This document shows, piece after piece, positions 49,354 through 59,800 of a stretch of 64,000 nucleotides of DNA. Source of the DNA: Rhynchopus sp. YZ270_cl-10 (Eukaryota; Euglenozoa; Diplonemea; Diplonemida; Diplonemidae); contig OZ037853.1 of assembly GCA_964035575.1 (NCBI GenBank), positions 1,086,501 through 1,150,500 on the forward strand, given 5' to 3'. Made by a program: the position numbers and the translations under genes. Position 1 is the stretch's first letter. The number at the start of each line of letters is the position of its first letter. The notes under the pieces were generated by a model, which made no database searches, had not been told where the DNA came from, and saw only the letters and a list, made by a program, of their open reading frames with translations.

Positions 49354-50397
49354 ATGGATTTGACAATCAAGGGGTGGAACGGAGTGAAGGATACGGTGGA
49401 GCTGGGTGAGGATGACACACCTGCGGTGATGCGTCGGAAAGTGGCGTCTGCAGTGGGGTTGCCTGAAGACGGCTTTGCGATGAGTTTCGGCGGGAAGGCG
49501 GTGGATGAAGGATACGACATGACGCAGCTGAGTGCTGGAGACACGGTTGTGTTGACGAACGTGACGAAATACGAGGCCAGAGCAGCACTTCATGCGTTGG
49601 GTGAGACCGACATCACAGCTGAGAGGCTTACGAGTGTGAGGGATCCTGAGGTGGCGTGTTTGCTTCTGCAGGCGGAGGTTGCGACGGTGATTCCTGGTAA
49701 CTTCTTGTATGGCGCATCGTTGACGAGTCTTGATCTGAGTGCTGAGTCTGTTGTGACTCAAATTAGAGACAGGTTTCTTGCGGACTGCACTTCATTGACA
49801 AGCATTAACCTGTCTGGGTTGATCCATGTTGCACAAATAGGTCAGTCTTTCCTTCAGGGATGCAGGTCTTTGTGTTCACTGGACTTATCACCACTAAACA
49901 ATGTTACACAAATCAAGTCCAACTTCCTTCATGGATGCAGTACTTTGCGTACACTGGGCTTTCCACCACTCAGCAGAGTCACTCGTATTGAGGCCTGCTT
50001 CCTTTATGGATGCAGTGCTTTGTGTACACTGGACTTAACACCACTAAGCAGTATTACGCAGGTTGACGCCTATTTCCTTCATGGTTGCGCTGCTCTGTGT
50101 TCACTGGACTTAACACCACTCAGCCATGTGACACAAATCGCGTCCTGCTTCCTTAATGGATGCAGTTCTTTGCGCACATTGGATATGTCACCACTGAGCA
50201 GAGTCGCACACATGGACAGTCGCTACTCTATGTATCGATGCACTTCGTTGGAGAGCATCTACCTCACCGGCTGCAGCGATGTTGCGTCGAGCACAGTGAG
50301 GAACCATCTGTGGCATTTAGTGGTTGAATCCCGTGCGAAACGCAGCAGAGACGAACCACTTGAGGAATCCCGGAAGCGACTGAGACACGCAGAGTGA
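49354..50397 (+). CDS. Ubl-LRR family protein, copy F
   Basis: 347 residues, eight LRR units. Several units match copy E unit for unit (FPPLSRVTRIEACFLYGCSA, SSITQVDAYFLHGC), so E and F share a recent ancestor or have exchanged segments, fitting their duplicated 5' flanks. In-frame codons upstream of 49354 belong to the leader shared with E and are excluded. The tail is basic (AKRSRDEPLEESRKRLRH) and is preceded by the NHLWHLVVES variant also found in copies C and D (LGHLVVES). Confidence 0.87.
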   Translation: MDLTIKGWNGVKDTVELGEDDTPAVMRRKVASAVGLPEDGFAMSFGGKAVDEGYDMTQLSAGDTVVLTNVTKYEARAALHALGETDITAERLTSVRDPEVACLLLQAEVATVIPGNFLYGASLTSLDLSAESVVTQIRDRFLADCTSLTSINLSGLIHVAQIGQSFLQGCRSLCSLDLSPLNNVTQIKSNFLHGCSTLRTLGFPPLSRVTRIEACFLYGCSALCTLDLTPLSSITQVDAYFLHGCAALCSLDLTPLSHVTQIASCFLNGCSSLRTLDMSPLSRVAHMDSRYSMYRCTSLESIYLTGCSDVASSTVRNHLWHLVVESRAKRSRDEPLEESRKRLRHAE

Positions 50398-50512
50398 CGC
50401 CGCCAGCTGCGCACTGCGACCTCGAAGCTGCACGACGCACACCCTCACAGGCCACTCCTCCCGCAAAGCACTGCAGGCAACAGAGCTGGAAAACGCTGCT
50501 GCAGCGGCTGCG
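50398..50512 (+). repeat. conserved 3' block after copy F, short
   Basis: The family block is cut off after GCGGCTGCGGG, where unrelated DNA (the 5' region of the next gene) begins. It has one extra A (GAAAACG) compared with the other copies. Confidence 0.65.
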
Positions 50513-50768
50513 GGTGCAACGTTTCAAAGATGCTTTAAATTGCCTTTTTTTTCTGAACTCTGCCACATGGTGTTGCATGCCTGCGCCGCAGGCACACGAC
50601 AGCCTACGCTACCCCCTTTTTTGTTCTGCAGTACGTCTAAAAATCAAAACGCATTCTTTGCACCTCTTACCGCCTTTTCCCCTTCCCCCCCCTTTCCCCC
50701 CCTCTGATTCCACCTCTACACTACCACAGAGCACCTCCACGGTGTGCAACACACCAACAGAAACGAAT

Positions 50769-53312
50769 ATGTCCACACGACGCGAGAAGCACGACCTCCA
50801 GATCCGCCCTTATGTCGACCACCAGGTTACTTCTGAGATTGGCAAGACGGACGTCCGCGCGATGACTGCTGTCGACTCCTTTTTGTGGTGCGCCGAACGC
50901 CGTGGCGGGGTCGCCATACGCAGCATCGCTACGGGTGAAACCCTTCGGACAGTTTCCCTCGGTGAACACATCTTCGCGAACACATTTGCCACATTTGACC
51001 AACGCCTTTGGGTCGGCTGCTCTGACGGCACCGTCCGATCCTTCACCCCCAACGGCAAAACACACCACAAAACATTCGACCTCAACACCCCTTCGTCCTC
51101 CTCCAAACCCAATCAAATCACCGCCCTCTGCGGGGTCTCGACAGCGCTCTTTGTTGGTACCGAATCCGGCACTGTCTTGACCATCTCCTACTCGGGCACC
51201 CACACACAGATTTTCCCAATTCCTGATGCACCTTTGGTCCACATAAGCAGTATTAAATGCTTTGCAACCCGCCCTGGTATAGTTTACATCGGAAACGAAA
51301 GTGGCCACGTCCTCAGCTGCTCCCCAGACTCTCCTGAGGTTATGAAGCAGTCGAAGGTTCATCGCAGTGCTGTTAGTGATATGCTGTGGGTACCTGATTC
51401 GGACACACTCTGGGTTGGAGGATGTGACGGCAGGGTGGTCGTATTAGATGCGGTAGAGGGGGGAGCCTGGGACGCGCCCTTAGCAACCCTGAACAACCAC
51501 AAGGAGGCTTCGTACCCTGCTGACTCCCAACCGGTTGTCTTAAGCCTTGCCGGAACTCATGTACTCAGTGGTGGTGTTTCGGGGGATGTTCTTATATGGT
51601 CTGCGCATGCAGGGAAGCGTGGTACTACCGAAACCGGATTGGTTTGTACGGTGCAACGTCTTCACCATGGGAGTGCGAGGCAGATTTGCTACGTATCGTC
51701 TCAGATTAATGCCAGTGTGTTCACATATGGTGCGGATAAGGTGTTAAATGTACTGAAACTTCCAGGGCAAGAGGTGTCTGCGCAGCCGTCAGATGCAGTC
51801 AATTTGCAGAATATTCCTAATGCACTGCGCAATGAAATGCAACGCAGTTTCGTTCTTGCCAAGGAGTGCACCGAAGGGAGGGCGAGGCTGGTTGAGGTAG
51901 AGGCAGCGAACACAGCGCTGCAACGTGAAGTGGCAGACCTCAAAGCGCGCCGCATCGTTGACAACGAAACAAACGGGCGGCTCCTTGCTGAGGCTGAGGT
52001 CGAAGCGGGGGGGGTATACAACTATAAGAAGCAGATTGCGATTTTGCGCACCGATGTTGAGCAGGGCAAATCTCGTTCTCGTCGTCTCGAAGCTGATGTG
52101 GCTGCTGCAGAGCGTACTACGCAACTCGCTGAAGAAACCCATCGGGAGCTGAAACTCAAAATCGATTCCCTCAACAACACAATCAAAACCCTCCACTCCG
52201 ACGCAGAGAAGAAGGCGAAGGAGCTTACCTCCGCGACATCGAAGGTCAAGATGCTGGAGGTCCGCGTCGCTGACAAAGGCACTTCGGCGGAGGCATTCAC
52301 AAAACAACTCAGCGACTCAAAGGACGAAGTCCTCCGGAAGGACGTCCTCCTCAAAAAGGCGGAGTCTGCGAATAAGGAATACGAAAAAAACGTCGGCGCA
52401 GAGAAAGCGAAGATATCACGCCTCGAAAACCAAGGGGCACTACAGGAGGCGCAGATTAAGACGTTGAAGGCACAGCTTTTGGTGAAGACGGATGAAACTC
52501 ATGAGCTTTTGACGGCAAAGAATGTCTACAAAACGAAGCTGGCGCGCGCTGCGGGCGACTTAGAAACTGCAATTCGTGTCATAGAAAGCGAAGAATTTGC
52601 TAAAAACAGTGTAGCAGACACTGCAGTGCTCGCACGCAACGAAGCCGATATACTGCGAAGGGAGCGGGACGAGCTGCTCACCCGCTCCTCGAGCGATCGT
52701 GCTGTTGGGGTAAGCAGTGATTCCATGGTGCATCGCCTCAAATCGCAGCTCAGTCAAATGCAGGATGCGCTCAACTCCGAGCGAAGCAACAACAAGCTCT
52801 TGGAGGATCAGTACACGGTCTTCCAATTTGTCATCAACAGCAGGGGTGAATTGGTCACTTCAATCTGGGCCTTCCACGACCTAGTACAGCGTGTCAAAGC
52901 TGATATGAAAGCTTTAGATGAGTTTGTCCGCAGGGTGCTCAGTGCAAGCATGAGGACATCAGATAGAGACAGTATCGCGACGTTGTCGTCTGCAGTTAAA
53001 GGGTCTGCTGCGGCGTTGGAGGAGAAGTGTTCTTATGTAGTTTCCAACTATTTTACCGAATACGAAAAGCTGCACTTCGGGATCAGCGGATACCACTTCA
53101 GCCCTGATATGCGACGCCCGCAGGTTGCGGGAGATGTGCTCTCAAAATTGAGTCAGGTGACACCACAGAAGCAGTACCGTGGTGGGGCATCAAGCATTGC
53201 AGACTCAAGCCACCTAGGACGAAGCGGGAAACGCGCTGCCAGTCCGTTAGGACGAACGGCAAGCGTCGACTCAAGGAGGTCCCTTTCGCCAAGAATAGGT
53301 TCGAGGAGGTGA
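50769..53312 (+). CDS. beta-propeller and coiled-coil protein
   Basis: 847 residues. Residues 1-335 are a WD40-like propeller (VGCSDGTVRSFTPNG, VGTESGTVLTI, GNESGHVLSC, VGGCDGRVVVLDA, SGGVSGDVLIWSA, TYGADKVLNVL). Residues about 347-680 are a long coiled coil (VEVEAANTALQREVADLKAR, LKLKIDSLNNTIKTLHSDAE). Residues about 685-780 are a helical domain (FQFVINSRGELVTSIWAFHD) and residues about 800-847 a basic Ser/Arg tail (GKRAASPLGRTASVDSRRSL). Propeller plus coiled coil suggests a cytoskeletal, flagellar or trafficking scaffold; I cannot name a family. The start was taken at the Met after a C/T-rich leader (CCTTTTCCCCTTCCCCCCCC); upstream in-frame codons overlap the copy F 3' block and are excluded. 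Confidence 0.85.
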   Translation: MSTRREKHDLQIRPYVDHQVTSEIGKTDVRAMTAVDSFLWCAERRGGVAIRSIATGETLRTVSLGEHIFANTFATFDQRLWVGCSDGTVRSFTPNGKTHHKTFDLNTPSSSSKPNQITALCGVSTALFVGTESGTVLTISYSGTHTQIFPIPDAPLVHISSIKCFATRPGIVYIGNESGHVLSCSPDSPEVMKQSKVHRSAVSDMLWVPDSDTLWVGGCDGRVVVLDAVEGGAWDAPLATLNNHKEASYPADSQPVVLSLAGTHVLSGGVSGDVLIWSAHAGKRGTTETGLVCTVQRLHHGSARQICYVSSQINASVFTYGADKVLNVLKLPGQEVSAQPSDAVNLQNIPNALRNEMQRSFVLAKECTEGRARLVEVEAANTALQREVADLKARRIVDNETNGRLLAEAEVEAGGVYNYKKQIAILRTDVEQGKSRSRRLEADVAAAERTTQLAEETHRELKLKIDSLNNTIKTLHSDAEKKAKELTSATSKVKMLEVRVADKGTSAEAFTKQLSDSKDEVLRKDVLLKKAESANKEYEKNVGAEKAKISRLENQGALQEAQIKTLKAQLLVKTDETHELLTAKNVYKTKLARAAGDLETAIRVIESEEFAKNSVADTAVLARNEADILRRERDELLTRSSSDRAVGVSSDSMVHRLKSQLSQMQDALNSERSNNKLLEDQYTVFQFVINSRGELVTSIWAFHDLVQRVKADMKALDEFVRRVLSASMRTSDRDSIATLSSAVKGSAAALEEKCSYVVSNYFTEYEKLHFGISGYHFSPDMRRPQVAGDVLSKLSQVTPQKQYRGGASSIADSSHLGRSGKRAASPLGRTASVDSRRSLSPRIGSRR

Positions 53313-54273
53313 AAGGGTGAGGGGGGGAAAGATGAAAGAATAACTTATAGTGGAGTTCATCCTCGGGTGTCTGCACTAATACAACCAAGTTTTCGAATAA
53401 CCATATTCTTTCATCTTCTGGACCTGGAGGGGGCAGATGGGGGGCGAGTAAATGACGTGTTTTTTTTTTCGGTTTTGAAAAAAATACGTTTCTGTAGATC
53501 CTGAGGAGTAAAAAAAAAGTGACCCACACCCTGTACATGATATGTCTGGGGAGGGAGCATACAAAAAATGAAAAATGTGTGCTTTTGTTGATGTTTTTGT
53601 ATAACGAAAATGTACGGTAACGTGTAGACCGAAGTATCTTAATTTTGTTTCAAATCTCTGGCACTCTTTTGATGAGATGTGTTCGTCTGCAGCCGTCTGT
53701 TTACGCACCAAAGGTGGGAACAAAGTGCGATTTGCTAGCGAGAGTTGATTTAACAAAGACAAAAGGCAAAAGCACACAAACCAAAGAAATAAAAAACCCA
53801 AATAATGTCAGAACAATGCCAGCAATAATACCATAACGCACTAAAACACAATGGCATCATTTAAAGACGATGTGCATTTTACCCTCCATTTTCCCCCCCC
53901 TCTTTTTGTGGCCCCATAAAAAGCATTATCTTTCCCACACCCACATTGTATCTCCTTTGTTTTCCCTTTTTTTCTCTTCTGTAAATTCCTCCAAAAAAAA
54001 AAACGCTTTATCTCCAAAAATTGCTACCACCAAACCATCCCCTCACAAACATAACAACACAGTGTGTACAAACACCCCTCCAACCACAGAAGCGACCCTC
54101 TCTGTTGCTGGGGATTTCATTATCTCTGAAGCTTTCTGGATTTCTCAAATTATCGTAGCGGTTCAGATCTCAAATTTCACAATAAGTCACAATAAAGAAA
54201 CCCCTTCCCTCGCATTTTTTCACGACATTGTTTTTGGGTTTGGGTAATGTTCACGGGCTATTCTCTATACACC
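53313..54273 (+). other. intergenic, contains one dispersed motif
   Basis: No gene. The third copy of the GGAGTTCATCCTCGGGTGTC motif is at 53347-53398, 35 bases after the stop codon of the upstream gene. Confidence 0.5.
53347..53398. repeat. dispersed 50-bp motif, third copy
   Basis: TATAGTGGAGTTCATCCTCG, GGTGTCTGCACTAATACAAC, CAAGTTTTC; compare 6165 and 44221. Confidence 0.6.
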
Positions 54274-54278
54274 AGATC

Positions 54279-54453
54279 TCCTCCTCCTCCTCCTCCTCCT
54301 CCTCCTCCTCCTCCTCCTCCTCCTCCTCCTCCTCCTCCTCCTCCTCCTCCTCCTCCTCCTCCTCCTCCTCCTCCTCCTCCTCCTCCTCCTCCTCCTCCTC
54401 CTCCTCCTCCTCCTCCTCCTCCTCCTCCTCCTCCTCCTCCTCCTCCTCCTCCT
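54279..54453 (+). repeat. (CTC)n microsatellite inside the A1 repeat
   Basis: About 58 uninterrupted units between AGATCT and TTCAACCCGC. The matching place in the B1/A2 junction (59946-59960) has a single CTCC, so the array is an expansion unique to this copy. Confidence 0.9.
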
Positions 54454-54583
54454 TTCAACCCGCTTTAGCGGAGCAGCTTCGCTGCGAGTTGGGAGATCTA
54501 TGATAGAGTTTACCTAATCTTTGTTTTGACGTGGCACGCATGCTGTCTTTTAGGCAGAATATTTTTTTAGTTTTCCTCAGGCT

Positions 54584-56122
54584 TTGACCTGGTTGGCCGG
54601 GGTCCGTTTTTGTGTTTTCAGCCTCTACCCTCACCATACCACCACCATCTTCATCAGATTTTTTGTTGGAATTTGTTTTGGGTTGTTTCGGCCTCCACAT
54701 TCGCCCCCCTCATCTTTTTTGCCCCTACTCACGATTAACCGCCTCGCCTCTTTCTTCACTACTCCGACCAAGCCAAGACGTCTCGGTAGTATACAGCCTG
54801 CGCCGCGGACACCGCCTTCGACTCCGCCTTCTCCACCCGTTCAACCAGCTGCAACTGCACAACCCACTACACCCGAACTCATCATTCCACGGTTGGGTCT
54901 CGGTATGTCCGCAGGTCGCAGCACCGACATCCCCGGCTTGTTGGAGGCTCTCCGTGAGAGCCCCAACAGCGAGCACCAGTACGACCCCCCTGTGGCGTCG
55001 TTCCAACTGGTGGGGATTGACCCCAGTCTGCACTGCCTCCGCAAGCGCAAGGTGCTCTACAGCGCTCTGGGTGGGTGTCTGGAATGTTTGGTGAAGGAGG
55101 TAAAGGAGCAGCAGGTGGCGAAGAACCTGCAGGTGACGGAGCCGGGGCCGGAGCTGCTCTCCTCGGCCCTCGTCGCCCTGTGTGGGTTCGACGCGGCTGA
55201 CGAGAACCGCCGCGCTGTGTGGTCGGGGCTGTCGCTGGTCAAGCAATTGGCCACGGTTGTCTCCTTCGGGGATGGCCTCGGGGTCCAGGAGAGCATCACC
55301 AGACTCCGCAGTCAAGCGCCTGCACGAGAGGAAGTACCTGAGGAACTGCCGCGACAGGACTCGCCGGAACCGGTCCAGCCACAACAACAACATCCCCACC
55401 ACCAGTCGCAGCCACCACATCACCAACAGCAGCCCCCCCAGATGGAGGAGGTGCTGCTGCGCATGCAGCAGATGCAGCAGGAGTCCTCCCGGGACTTCAT
55501 GCTGCAACTCCAGCAGCAGCAACTGGCGTTCCAGAGGGAGCAGCTGCTACTCAGCCGGGGGGGTCCGGGGACGCACCAGGAGGACGACACCCCCATGGAG
55601 GAGCCCAGGCGGCTCACTGCGGAGTCCGTGGCCCGGTCTCCGGCGCAGTGGGGAGCTTTTTGCGACCAGCAGGCGCATCACACCGATGCTCTGCTGGGCG
55701 TCCTCAAGGAGCGTACGGCGACGCTCCAGGCGAACACGGACGCCGCCGACGCCGCCGCCCACTGCCACGCAGCCATCGCTTGTGCGCTGCGCGGTGGGTC
55801 CCTGGACGAGATGCTGGGGGTGCTGGGGGACGCTTTGGCGTTCTGGGAGCTGCGGGCGACCAGCGGCCGGGCGGGGGCCCTGGCCTTCAAGTCGAAGGTC
55901 TGGGCGCAGCAGGTGGTGCCGGCGGACCGGAGGGCGGCGTACGCCGCGGGCATGGCGGCGGGCAAGGCGGCCACGAAGGCGTCGGGTGGTGGCGGGGGGT
56001 GGTCCCGGGGTCCCGCGCAGGACTCGGGAAACGGGGGCGGCGGCGGCAAGCAGGGCGGCCGAGGTCGAGGGGGCAGTGGTGGCTTCGGGCCGGGGCAGAA
56101 CTTCCGCCCGCGAAAGGAGTGA
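54584..56122 (+). other. gag-like part of element 1
   Basis: An open region with a Gln/His-rich middle, a helical region (MQQMQQESSRDFMLQLQQQQ), and a Gly/Arg-rich C-terminus (GGRGRGGSGGFGPGQNF) suited to nucleic-acid binding. Fossil part, listed only for layout. The first Met may lie downstream. Confidence 0.5.
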
Positions 56123-56161
56123 CGGGGCCGGGCGGAGCGCGACTGGGTTCCCCCAACCCGT

Positions 56162-57301
56162 TTGCGGCGCTCTTCCCCCCCACCACTTTCCCTCCCAAGA
56201 CAAACATCTCAATTTCCTTTCCCCCTTCCCCCTCCCGTCCGGGAGGGGGCTACGGGGGCGCTGCCCGCCGCGCGCCCCCCACAACTATTCCACGACGTGC
56301 CGGGACTCCGCGCAGCCCTTCGTCCGGCCGACAAGAAGCCGACGACCTCAGCGGCCGCTCGCACCGCCGTGGACGACGTGCTGTTCCGGATTCGCGATCC
56401 AAAGCAGCTGGGACAAGCAGTACGCAAGCTGGTCCCGTGGGAGGCGGCCCACACTTACTGCGTGGGTCCGCGGGCCGCGGGCGCACGCTCATGGATGCTG
56501 CGGGCATTCCGAAAATTCGCTGCGGAGTCCCCGACGTTGCCGGTCGACCAGGCGGTGGTGAAGTTCCTGTGGTCGAGGCTGGAGGGAGCGTCGCCCCTGA
56601 CCGTGGCGGGATATTGCGGCAGCCTTCTCCGCGCGCTGGCGGCGGAAGGGGTCGTGGGGGCACGCACAAAACGGGTGCTGGCGACGCGACGGGCGCTCAC
56701 GAGATTCGGCACACTTCTTCGTCCCCGCCAGGCTCCTCCGGTGGACACCGCAGTGGTGCAGAGCACGGTAGAGGCGTTGCTGGAGCAGGGTTGCGACCGC
56801 GAGAGCGCGTTCGTGGCGTTGGTGTGGGTCGCGCGAGCCCGGATGTCCGACGTGCGGTACCTGCTGGTGCGCGACCTGACGTTGGTGTGCGACGAGGGGG
56901 TAGAGCCGGGGCTGGAGGTGGCGCTGAAGGAGAAGCAGCAGCGCCAGTGGTCGCCGGTGGTGTACCTGCCGCCAGGGGAGTTGACATGTCGGGTGGTGGC
57001 GTGGTGGCAGCGGTGCAGCGCGACGGGTCCGGACACACCTCTCTTCGCGGCCACAGAGGCGGAGTACCAGGCCCTCCTCAAGCGGGTCGTGGCGCGGCTG
57101 CCCGCGGGGTCCTGGGCGCACTCTCTGCGCAGGGGGTCAGCGCAGGTGTTGCAGAAGTGGGGGATGGAGCTGGACGGGCTGCAGAGCGCTCTCCGCCACG
57201 CGAGCGGAACGCAGACGCGGCGGTACATGATGAGTACCGCCGAGGCAGACCGCAGGAAGGCACGGGAGCAGCTGGACGCGCTGCAGGGGGGTTGGGTGTA
57301 G
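56162..57301 (+). other. tyrosine-recombinase part of element 1
   Basis: Has a core-binding-like helical half (LTVAGYCGSLLRALAAEGVV) and the catalytic half with R in ARMSDVRYL, H-S-L-R-R, and the H-A-S ... R-R-Y-M segment bearing the likely nucleophile. Such enzymes integrate circular cDNA of DIRS-order elements. Confidence 0.75.
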
Positions 57302-57309
57302 GGTGGTTG

Positions 57310-58370
57310 TTCCGTGGGCTGGACGGCTGCCCGCTGGGGGAGTATGTGCGTGAGGTGGGTGGTGACGATGTGGACCTGGAGATCGAGGCGTCTGCGTCGC
57401 CCCCGCACATGATGGTAGACGACGTCGCTGGGGTTTGGGCTATGCCGTCGGGTGTGAAGCGTCAGGTGCTGGATTCTTTCCCTGTCGGCTTGATTGATTT
57501 GGGGGCGTTACGCCGTCTTGTGCCGGCGAAGGCTGGGCTGTTCGCGATGCTTGACGACATTGCGACGTTCCGTGCGCAGCTGACGGGGTCAGGGGTGACG
57601 ATGCCGGGCCCCCCCTCCAAACTCCAGGACGACATGCTGAAGGCGTGCGTGAGTGGCGGTGTTCTGCGCACGGAGAGGCGGGCTTTTCCTTCGGTGTGCG
57701 GGCTGTCTGTGTTTCCGCTGGCGAAGACGAACGGCAAGATGCGTCTCATCGTTGACGCACGGCCGTTGAACACGGCGATGCACTCCCCGCCTAAGTTCAG
57801 CCTCCCTTCACCATACGAGCTTTCGGAACTCATCCTCCGTGGGGGCGCTACGCATGCTGTCGTGGCGGATTTCAAAGGGTTTTTCTGGCAATTCCCTTTA
57901 TCCGCGGAGGTGGGGCAGTTTTTTGGTGTGCGGCAGGGTGCGCGTCGCATGCAGCTTACCCGCATGGCGATGGGGTGGTCGTGGGCGGCGGTGATTGCGC
58001 AGGAGACGTCGCTGGGGCTGCTCGGGGATATGGCGGGGGTGTGTGCTGCTGCGTGGATCGACGACAACCTCATTCTGGGGAAGTCGGCGGAGCAGGCGTC
58101 GGCGAGGCTGCGGGGGTTTTTGCGCCGAGCGGACGAGGTGGGCGCTGAGGTGAACCGCGCGAAGTCGACGCTCACGCCGGTGCAGGTGGTTGTGTACGCC
58201 GGGATTGAGTGGGACCTGCGGGCACGATGCAGGCGGCTGCCGGGGGAGTGGCGTCGGAAGGCCCGAGTCGTGCTGGACGCCTTGCTGGCGGCGTCGGGTC
58301 CCTCGCTGCGCGACGTGTGGAAGGGCATCGGGGCCGTCATCTGGGCCACGTGTGTCCTTCTGCTTTGCGT
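57310..58370 (+). other. reverse-transcriptase part of element 1
   Basis: Shows RT palm motifs in DIRS-like form: K-M-R-L-I-V-D-A-R, VVADFKGFFWQF, MAMGWSWA and the AAWIDDNLILG catalytic strand. It ends where unrelated sequence begins. Confidence 0.8.
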
Positions 58371-58581
58371 GCGCGTACTTCCCCCCAAAGACCTCGAAGT
58401 AGTAGGTAGCGCCGTTCCACACAGACCACCACATCACAGCAGCCGTATACACAAACGTAAACTTAAACGAATAAAACGCAACAACCGAAGGCACCAACGT
58501 CATAGCAGTGAAGATATAGTTTGGCTGTGATAATGTGCGATTTATGGCACAATCTTTGAAATGTTGCGCACATGGCTTCAA
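58360..58581 (-). pseudogene. minus-strand membrane-protein-like fragment inside element 1
   Basis: On the minus strand, residues after a Met at 58581 read as a strongly hydrophobic segment (VPSVVAFYSFKFTFVYTAAV) followed by WWSVWNGATYYFEVFGGKY, which has the look of a real integral membrane enzyme. The similarity ends where the RT part begins. I cannot name the family; a lipid-modifying membrane enzyme is one guess. It would be a host gene fragment lodged in, or brought with, the insertion. Confidence 0.35.
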
Positions 58582-58626
58582 CAGAAAAGTTTGACCCTTT
58601 GCCTCTCCACTCTGTGGCTGGAAGGG

Positions 58627-58857
58627 AGCTGAGAATAAGCCGGGTCCCGGGTACTGTCCCAGGACTAGAACTAGGACGGGTACTGGGCACTGGGTACAGT
58701 CCCAGTCCTAGGGACTGGGAATACCCCTCCATGCCCCACCCTCCCGCGCCCGGGTCCCTGACCCGCTTTCAGGCGTTTTCACAGCGTTTTCGACATATTG
58801 TGCCCAGTCCCACTGAGAATAACCGGGTCCCGGGTCCCCAAGTCTTATTCTCAGCTA
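58627..58857. mobile_element. small inverted-repeat element nested in element 1
   Basis: Ends AGCTGAGAATAAG and CTTATTCTCAGCT are exact reverse complements about 230 bp apart. The interior repeats CCGGGTCCCGGGT and contains CAGTCCCAGTCCTAGGGACTGG palindromes. It explains part of the foreign DNA between the RT and RNase H parts. Confidence 0.6.
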
Positions 58858-58861
58858 TGCG

Positions 58862-59512
58862 ATGGGTGACCGTTTCTGCAGTGTGCCGGATATGTTGGCG
58901 TGGATTCGGGCGCGGGGTGCCGAGGTGTCTGCGGGCGCCATTGACTGGGATGACCAGGTGCAGATTTCTGCGGGCATGCGGTCGGACTTGCAGGTGTTTG
59001 TGGAGCGGCGTCTGGTGCCGGATGTGTGGCGCGTCCCCAGGTGGAAGCTGTCGCCGGAGGCGGGGTGTGATGCTGTGGTGTGGTCGGATGCTTGCCCCGA
59101 GGGGTGGGGGTTCATTGTCCGGACGTGGGCTGGCGAGCGCGCTTTCCGGAAGTGGGGCACGTGGTCCACGGTCGAGGACATTTTCCTTTTGGAGTTACGG
59201 GCAATGGCCTGGGGCGTGCTGCATGCTGTGCGAGGTGGCGCCCGAAGGATTCTGGTGGTGGGTGACAACGCCGCGGTGGTTGCTGTGCTGGAGAAGGGCC
59301 ACTGTGCGGTCAGGTTGGGGAACACGGTCCTGGAGGGCCTGTTTCGGGTCACGGACGGTGCGGGTGCGGGTATGTTGTCGCGCTGGATTGCGACGGACCG
59401 TATGCCGGCGGACGAGCTGTCACGCTGGGGCACCGCTGGGCAGGACTGGGCCGACCCCCCGTCGGACGGCGTGGTGGTCGACGGCGGCGGTTTTGTGTGG
59501 ACGGACGATTGA
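58862..59512 (+). other. RNase H part of element 1
   Basis: Contains the acidic catalytic signature in order: VVWSDACPEGWG, L-E-L-R-A-M-A, and VVGDNAAVVAVL. The RNase H domain degrades the RNA strand during reverse transcription. Confidence 0.7.
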
Positions 59513-59800
59513 AGTCCTTAGATTATTCTTATTTTAGATTACCTTCTGTTTTTTCATCTAGCTTTTCATTAAAGCTGCTTCCCTGCCCTGTTTTTGTGTC
59601 CGCTGTTTTGCACAGTGGCCTTTGCTTTCTCTTTTTTCTGGATGCCTGCGCCCGTTGAGGCTTGGTGTCGTATCATTGGCTTTTTGTTTACTCCGGTTTT
59701 GCATCTGGGCCCCCGCGGGGCCCAGTGTGTGTGTTTGTGGTTGTGGTGGATGCTCTCGTGGCCTACTGGGTTAAAATATTCTACGTGACGGATGTCATGA

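Noticed and set aside
50394-50768. N-terminal extension of the propeller/coiled-coil protein
   Set aside because: It lies in the 3' block of copy F and a pyrimidine-rich leader; the propeller starts after the Met at 50769.
54279-54453. Long open frames of poly-Ser, poly-Pro and poly-Gly
   Set aside because: They are only the three readings of a pure triplet microsatellite, on either strand; the same holds at 60636-60819.
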